Origin: Thiotrichaceae bacterium
GTDB taxonomy: Bacteria > Pseudomonadota > Gammaproteobacteria > Thiotrichales > Thiotrichaceae
DNA length: 9,970 nucleotides
Direction: 5' to 3'
NCBI GenBank assembly: GCA_027024625.1
Contig: JALVRY010000336.1
Coordinates: forward strand, 1,539 to 11,508
Of the stretch, positions 5,986 through 9,970 are shown in pieces. The position numbers and the translations under genes are program-made. How positions within the stretch are numbered: the stretch's first letter is position 1; every line of letters begins with the position of its first letter. The notes beneath the pieces were generated by a model. It saw only the letters and a list, made by a program, of their open reading frames with translations. It made no database searches and was not told the origin of the DNA.

Positions 5986-6453
5986 CTATTTTGGCTCTAA
6001 TTGCTCATCTGCAATAGGTGGATTGAAGAATGCATCAGCCTCATCTGGGTCTACGGACTCGCCATTAATATCAAACAATTCGCCATCAGAATCATTCCAA
6101 CCCTTTATGCCTGTTTTTAATGAGTAGAGCTTTTCATAGCCCAATAAATGCATCGTATAAGCTGCTAGGACACTGCGGTTACCTGAACGACAGATCACGA
6201 CAATAGGCTCTTTTCGTGCCTTAACCAACGCCGGGATTGTCTCAGCATAGTTCCATTCACAAGAGGTTTCTAAAATACCTCTTGGTACATGCAGGGAATT
6301 GTGAATATGAGCAAAGGCATATTCATCGCCCTCGCGAACATCAACAAGCATCAAGTCGGGATTTTCTTTCAACATTTCTTCTAAATCCCAAGGAAATATC
6401 TCTTCTATTGCAGGCAAGGCATCTGCAATCAGCTGATTAAACGTTTTCATCAT
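5986..6453 (-). CDS. Single-domain rhodanese (sulfurtransferase)
   Basis: This cytoplasmic protein of 155 residues has one rhodanese domain (about 20-135). It contains 'LMLVDVREGDEYAFAHIHNSLHVPRG' (34-59), and the active loop 'CRSGNRS' has Cys88, the residue that carries persulfide sulfur. 'GYEKLYSLKTGIKGW' follows as in the family. An acidic C-terminal tail (about 130-155, DPDEADAFFNPP and following) is a minor oddity. Rhodaneses move sulfane sulfur between donors such as thiosulfate, persulfides or TusA-like carriers. The start is at one of two adjacent ATGs (6451-6453 or 6448-6450), six bases after the response-regulator stop, so the two are probably co-transcribed. Its place at the end of a dsr-linked cluster suits a role in sulfur trafficking, but the specific donor and acceptor are inferred. 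Confidence 0.9.
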   Translation of the reverse strand: MMKTFNQLIADALPAIEEIFPWDLEEMLKENPDLMLVDVREGDEYAFAHIHNSLHVPRGILETSCEWNYAETIPALVKARKEPIVVICRSGNRSVLAAYTMHLLGYEKLYSLKTGIKGWNDSDGELFDINGESVDPDEADAFFNPPIADEQLEPK

Positions 6454-6459
6454 TAAGCC

Positions 6460-7113
6460 CTATGATTTTCGTTTGATACCTGCTTCTACTGCCATAACCG
6501 CAGCAGTGATACGTGAACTGACTTCTAATTTTCTTAGAATAGCTTTTACGTGTAGTTTTACTGTACCATCGGATATCCCCAGATTTCTGGCAATAACCTT
6601 ATTACTCTGGCCTTCCGCTAGCAGCGTCAAAATTTCATACTCACGCGGCGTTAGCTTTGAAAATGGATTGACTTCTTTTTCATCAGGAATTGCTTCCCCT
6701 CTAACAACCTTTGCTAAGATGGGCGCAAGTTCTGGAGCAACAACAGTATCACCTGCAATAATCGAGCGTAACGCAACGACAAGCTCATCTGGCTCCATGT
6801 CTTTTAATAAATAACCTTGAGCACCACTGCGTAAAGCTTCAACAATATCACTCTCTGCATTACTGGTAGTCAACATGGCAACGCGAAGTGATGAATATGC
6901 CTTTTTCAGTTGGCTCAAGACCGTTAGCCCTCCCATCTCAGGCATCCGCATATCAAGCAACACGATATCAGGCTTCAATTCACCGACACATTTTAGACCT
7001 TCTTGACCGCTACCAACTGCAGCAACCACCTCTATACCTCGGCGAACCAACAAATCTTCTAAACCAGCACGGAATAAGGTGTGATCATCAATTATTAATA
7101 CTTTTTCATTCAT
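6460..7113 (-). CDS. NarL/FixJ-family response regulator
   Basis: These 217 residues form a receiver domain (1-120) plus a LuxR-type helix-turn-helix (about 150-210). The acidic pocket is D9-D10, the phosphoacceptor is Asp54 in 'VLLDMRMPEMGG', 'MLTTSNAE' carries the conserved Thr and 'YLLKDMEPDEL' the conserved Lys. The DNA-binding part reads 'LTPREYEILTLLAEGQSNKVIARNLGIS' then 'TVKLHVKAILRKL', very close to NarL. It is a DNA-binding transcription factor acting as a dimer after phosphorylation. The kinase gene lies immediately upstream on the same strand, separated by 135 nt, and is the likely partner. No Shine-Dalgarno sequence is obvious before the ATG. It is named by family only, because there is no evidence that it responds to nitrate. 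Confidence 0.95.
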   Translation of the reverse strand: MNEKVLIIDDHTLFRAGLEDLLVRRGIEVVAAVGSGQEGLKCVGELKPDIVLLDMRMPEMGGLTVLSQLKKAYSSLRVAMLTTSNAESDIVEALRSGAQGYLLKDMEPDELVVALRSIIAGDTVVAPELAPILAKVVRGEAIPDEKEVNPFSKLTPREYEILTLLAEGQSNKVIARNLGISDGTVKLHVKAILRKLEVSSRITAAVMAVEAGIKRKS

Positions 7114-7248
7114 AATGGGGAGACTTCTAGTTTAAATTTATATTAAAGCAACAACACAAACCTAACACCATGCAAGTGCAGTAGTGTGTAATATGCTTAA
7201 ATTTTCGCTTAGTGTAGCGTATATCTCTAATGGTAGTGTTAATTAATG
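7114..7248 (-). promoter_or_regulatory. Kinase-regulator intergenic region with repeated TAGTGT motif
   Basis: The 135-nt gap carries three same-direction TAGTGT hexamers (plus strand 7182-7187, 7210-7215 and 7234-7239). The middle one is the loop of a CGCT/AGCG inverted repeat (7206-7219). On the minus strand a TATAAA hexamer (7137-7142) could be the -10 of an internal promoter for the response regulator, without a convincing -35. The repeats might be binding sites for the regulator itself, but they do not match the NarL heptamer well. Confidence 0.3.
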
Positions 7249-8910
7249 TCAAACTTCAAAATTTAATTGGATTAAAGTGCCCTCACCGTCATCGCTATCA
7301 AATTGAATTTCACCATTTATACGTTTTGCCCGTTCTTGCATAACACTCAAACCGATGTGCTCTCCCGTTTTCTTATTCGGTTTAGGACGATCATCGGGTA
7401 AGCCTATGCCATCATCTTCAATCAAAACACTACATTTACCATCTTCAGAGCTATGCAATAAAATTCTTACTGTCTTTGCTTTACTATGTTTACGAATATT
7501 CGCCAGTGCTTCTTGTACAATTCGTACCGCTTCTATTTCTATATCTCTTTCTAAGTTTTCTAGTGACCAATTATGATAATAGAAAACCTCAATATCATTA
7601 TCTTGCTTGAAACGATCAACTAAACGCTCAATAACATGCACGATGCCTTTACCATCCACAGGTGCACGAAAATGTGTAATCAAGCTACGCAGTTCCGCAT
7701 AAGCCAAGTCAATATTTTCTTCTAATTTCTCCAGCTCTTGCCAAATTGATGCATCATCACCTTGATTTAAGGTGTCATCAAATAAGCGTATCTGAAAACG
7801 TAAACTAGCTAGAGTTTGAGCTAATGAGTCGTGTAACTCATGTGCCATACGTGTTCGTTCTTCAATAATTGATAGCATTTTGGCTTCTTGATCCACACTG
7901 GATTTTTCAATCGCCATCCCCAAATGCTGACCAATACTACTAAGTAACTCATGTTCTTCTGATAATAGTACCTTGCTCTTTCCCTTGACAAAAAGGTTAT
8001 AAACACCCAAGGTTTTTCCACGATAGCGTAGTGGGATGGCCAGTAGCTCAACTTGGCTATCACTCGAAAACTGCTGACTCATCAGCTTTCCACACTTCAT
8101 TATATCGGTGCGAGTTCTAATTTTAGAGCCAGATGCCGCCTTACCACACATACAGACATCAACCGGTAATATATCTTCTTTTTCAATTACCGCTTCCGAT
8201 AAACCAATGCTTGCAACCAATCGCATTTTATCATTTTGATCTAACAAACGTACGGTTGCTGCTTCTGCATTTACTACGTCTTTTAGGGTATACAAAAAGC
8301 GTTGTAACAAATCCTCAAGATTTTGCGATTCATTTATGCAGGTCGCCACGTCATACAACACATTTAAATAATGTTTTTTCTTTTTGATATGGGCTTGCTG
8401 ACGAGAGAGTCGTTTTCTTTGCTTTGAGGAAAGCTCTTGATAGTCACGAGAGATATTATTAATTCTTTCTCGCAGTAAGCGTGATGTGCTCAAGGGAGAA
8501 CTTGATATAGGCATACGAGCATCAAGCTGGTCATCACGCATTTTCAATGCCCAGTCGGATAAATCATTGCCAAAACGACTAAACTCTCGCCATCCCCAAT
8601 AAAATAAGCCAAATACACCAAGACCTGCTCCAAGCCAAAGTGCGGTCATTACCTTTGCGACCCAAGTAAACTCACTTGCGATGTTAATTGCCCAGAAATA
8701 AGTTGCACCAATAATCATGAACAATACGGATAGCACTATAAAAGCGATTTGAGCTAAACGTGGGAAACGAATTGTTACCCTAGAACGACTATTTCGTTTC
8801 TGCTTACCACTTAGTTTTTTTGTCTCAGCAGCCGTATCGTGCTCACTACGAGAAGGCAGCGCCTTTTTTATTTCAGTAAGAGAAACATTAACAATATTAT
8901 CTGATGACAT
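7249..8910 (-). CDS. NarX/NreB-like membrane sensor histidine kinase with GAF domain
   Basis: This 553-residue kinase has a basic cytoplasmic N-terminus (1-50) and two transmembrane helices (about 53-75 and 82-106) with only a very short periplasmic loop. A HAMP-like linker (107-160) and coiled coil follow, then a GAF domain (about 185-335), a HisKA_3 dimerisation helix and a HATPase. The phosphoacceptor is His360 in 'MAHELHDSLAQTLASL'. The N box is 'VQEALANIRKH', and the ATP lid has 'IEDDGIGLPDD' and 'GEHIGLSVMQERA'. The GAF domain contains a cysteine cluster, Cys253 and Cys255 in 'DVCMCGKA' plus Cys273 in 'MKCGK', which could bind a metal or sense redox state. With no periplasmic domain the stimulus should be cytoplasmic. 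The gene begins 18 nt after dsrR, indicating co-transcription with the dsr genes; the response regulator downstream is the expected partner. Confidence 0.93.
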   Translation of the reverse strand: MSSDNIVNVSLTEIKKALPSRSEHDTAAETKKLSGKQKRNSRSRVTIRFPRLAQIAFIVLSVLFMIIGATYFWAINIASEFTWVAKVMTALWLGAGLGVFGLFYWGWREFSRFGNDLSDWALKMRDDQLDARMPISSSPLSTSRLLRERINNISRDYQELSSKQRKRLSRQQAHIKKKKHYLNVLYDVATCINESQNLEDLLQRFLYTLKDVVNAEAATVRLLDQNDKMRLVASIGLSEAVIEKEDILPVDVCMCGKAASGSKIRTRTDIMKCGKLMSQQFSSDSQVELLAIPLRYRGKTLGVYNLFVKGKSKVLLSEEHELLSSIGQHLGMAIEKSSVDQEAKMLSIIEERTRMAHELHDSLAQTLASLRFQIRLFDDTLNQGDDASIWQELEKLEENIDLAYAELRSLITHFRAPVDGKGIVHVIERLVDRFKQDNDIEVFYYHNWSLENLERDIEIEAVRIVQEALANIRKHSKAKTVRILLHSSEDGKCSVLIEDDGIGLPDDRPKPNKKTGEHIGLSVMQERAKRINGEIQFDSDDGEGTLIQLNFEV

Positions 8911-8928
8911 AAAATATCAAACTGTCAT

Positions 8929-9243
8929 CTAATCTTCTGTTGGTGCACGGTAAGATGGATCATTTGGATTCAAGAAAACAAACTCCATTTTTCCTTCCAA
9001 ATCTACATAGTCTAATTTCAAACCTGCTGCTAGCTTCTGTGATTCGCTATCGATAACAAGTTTCACGCCGTTGCTATCAATGGTCATATCACCATCCATT
9101 GAATTTTCATCAAACCCCATCACATAATGAAAACTTTTATCATCTTTTTGGTGAATAGCAAGACGTAACGCAAGCCCTTCTGCTTTGCCTTGTTCTGCTG
9201 AAATTTTAATTTGTGCCGCAGCTTCTGGAGATACTGTGATCAT
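8929..9243 (-). CDS. dsrR: DsrR, cysteine-free A-type carrier-like protein of the dsr cluster
   Basis: This 104-residue protein has the IscA/HesB fold pattern: 'ITVSPEAAAQIKISAEQ' (2-18), 'GLALRLAIHQKD' (23-34), 'YVMGFDENSMDGDM' and 'GVKLVIDSESQKLAAGLKLDYVDLEGKMEFVFLNPND'. It has no cysteine at all, so it cannot hold an iron-sulfur cluster in the way IscA does. That absence, together with the 'FLNPNDPSYRAPTE' tail, identifies DsrR. In Allochromatium vinosum DsrR is needed for normal sulfur-globule oxidation and influences Dsr protein levels. An AAGGG ribosome binding site precedes the ATG. The amidase DsrN lies upstream and the sensor kinase directly downstream on the same strand. Confidence 0.88.
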   Translation of the reverse strand: MITVSPEAAAQIKISAEQGKAEGLALRLAIHQKDDKSFHYVMGFDENSMDGDMTIDSNGVKLVIDSESQKLAAGLKLDYVDLEGKMEFVFLNPNDPSYRAPTED

Positions 9244-9415
9244 AGCTTACCCTTAGATTTGATCATTTTGATGTAATTGGGAATCAAAACGATTATTAAA
9301 CACGTGTCGCGAGTATATTAGTATTTAATGATAAAGTCATTCTAAACCTTAAATTACAAGGTTACTTTAGAACAGCACAACTAAGCTGGCTAGAATTTTT
9401 CAATAAGTTCTTTAG
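9244..9415 (-). promoter_or_regulatory. dsrN-dsrR intergenic region with bulged stem-loop
   Basis: This 172-nt spacer is long for genes of one operon. It holds an inverted repeat at 9340-9372: TTCTAAA-CCTT, a 7-nt loop, AAGG, a 4-nt bulge and TTTAGAA. On the minus strand no T-run follows, so it is more likely an mRNA-processing or stability element than a full terminator. The dsrR ribosome binding site is at the 9244 end. I see no convincing promoter. Confidence 0.4.
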
Positions 9416-9970
9416 CTACTGATTAGCTTTTACAAAGGCAACAAAACGTTTTGCCCAGTGGTTTTGTTCAGTGTCACGCATATGGGCATAGGATGCTAGT
9501 AGGTTCTTATATATCCAGCCATCATGCTCCCCATCAATCCCTTGTCCACGTAAAACTTGATAGGCAAATTCTCCTTTTTCTCTCAGCCCTTCTAAGTTTG
9601 AATAATGAAACTCATGGGCATTAATTATCTGATTTTTTTGTCGCTTTTCATCGGCAGGCCATGGCATTTTTTCTGTTTCTACTAGCTTTATATATCCCCT
9701 ACCCTGTGGTTTATCATGCATCACAGCATCCGCAGGTATAACACCTACCATCTCGGCACGTTCATCCTTCCAAATTAAATTTTTGGCAAGATACATTAAG
9801 CCTCCACACTCGGCATAGGTTGGCAAACCATTATCAATAGCTTGCTTGATTGATTCTCGCATACTGATATTACTAGCAAGTTGATGCATATGAGTTTCAG
9901 GGAAGCCACCACCGATAAACAAACCATCAAGCTCTGGTAAGGTTTTATCCGTTAAGGTATTCACCAATAT
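9416..9970 (-). CDS. dsrN: DsrN-type siroheme amidase (CobB/CbiA family), C-terminal part
   Basis: The frame runs off the right edge; 184 residues are visible and the true start is outside the window. They form the class I glutamine amidotransferase (GATase_3) domain of cobyrinate a,c-diamide synthases. 'LDGLFIGGGFPETHMHQL' comes first, then the nucleophile elbow 'YAECGGLMYL' with Cys55 of the visible part, 'GRGYIKL', 'AHEFHYSNLE' and near the end 'LLASYAHMRD', whose His is the usual catalytic partner. In sulfur oxidisers with rDsr, DsrN is thought to amidate siroheme for DsrAB. The assignment as DsrN rather than a cobalamin-pathway CobB/CbiA rests on dsrR being the next gene. The ATP-binding N-terminal domain cannot be checked here. 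Confidence 0.82.
   Translation of the reverse strand: MLVNTLTDKTLPELDGLFIGGGFPETHMHQLASNISMRESIKQAIDNGLPTYAECGGLMYLAKNLIWKDERAEMVGVIPADAVMHDKPQGRGYIKLVETEKMPWPADEKRQKNQIINAHEFHYSNLEGLREKGEFAYQVLRGQGIDGEHDGWIYKNLLASYAHMRDTEQNHWAKRFVAFVKANQ

Noticed and set aside
7114..7248. NarL heptamer binding sites
   Set aside because: The nearest match, TACCATT on the minus strand, breaks the consensus and is not paired in the usual arrangement.
7821..8387. Open frames on either strand within the sensor kinase
   Set aside because: They overlap well-supported GAF-domain coding sequence and show no recognisable protein features.
6460..8910. Naming the two-component genes narX and narL
   Set aside because: The kinase lacks a periplasmic nitrate-binding region and there is no nitrate reductase gene here, so only the family can be stated.
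8929..9243. Functional IscA-type iron-sulfur carrier
   Set aside because: All three conserved cysteines are missing, so the DsrR assignment is better.
9416..9967. Complete amidotransferase starting at a TTG codon at 9967
   Set aside because: The frame continues to the window edge and CobB/CbiA-type proteins have a large N-terminal domain, so the TTG is internal.

Overview
The window looks like chromosomal DNA of a low-GC sulfur-oxidising gammaproteobacterium. Two things point there. ZapD is largely confined to beta- and gammaproteobacteria. At the right end there is a dsrN-type amidase followed by a cysteine-free DsrR, the signature tail of the reverse dissimilatory sulfite reductase (rDsr) cluster. 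I cannot name the genus. There is no rRNA, tRNA, CRISPR array or intact transposase gene in the window.

Left part (1-4022, plus strand): the 3' end of a SPOR-domain protein, an intergenic MITE-like inverted-repeat element (444-653), then the packed series truA, coaE, zapD and two tandem genes for single-pass membrane coiled-coil proteins that resemble each other. truA and coaE are housekeeping genes (tRNA pseudouridylation and CoA synthesis). ZapD bundles FtsZ at midcell. The two coiled-coil proteins directly downstream are unrecognised and are the obvious candidates for an undescribed envelope or division function.

Middle part (4023-5985): a minus-strand pair converges on this series. It consists of a 66-residue protein of unknown function and an orphan Cas6/Cmx6-type RAMP endoribonuclease, with no cas neighbours or array. 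Next comes a plus-strand DJ-1/YajL-family gene enclosed by two direct copies of a highly structured palindromic repeat (5090-5250 and 5834-5981). A compensatory base change between the copies supports a real RNA or DNA hairpin, and the second copy supplies the stop codon of the DJ-1 gene.

Right part (5986-9970, minus strand): read in the direction of transcription this is dsrN (partial), dsrR, a NarX/NreB-like GAF sensor kinase, a NarL-family response regulator and a single-domain rhodanese. The 18-nt gap between dsrR and the kinase suggests that the two-component system is part of the dsr transcription unit. I infer that it senses a cytoplasmic redox, sulfur or electron-acceptor signal and regulates sulfur oxidation. 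The rhodanese would fit cytoplasmic sulfane-sulfur handling. The 172-nt dsrN-dsrR gap and the 135-nt kinase-regulator gap hold inverted or repeated motifs that could be processing or regulatory sites.
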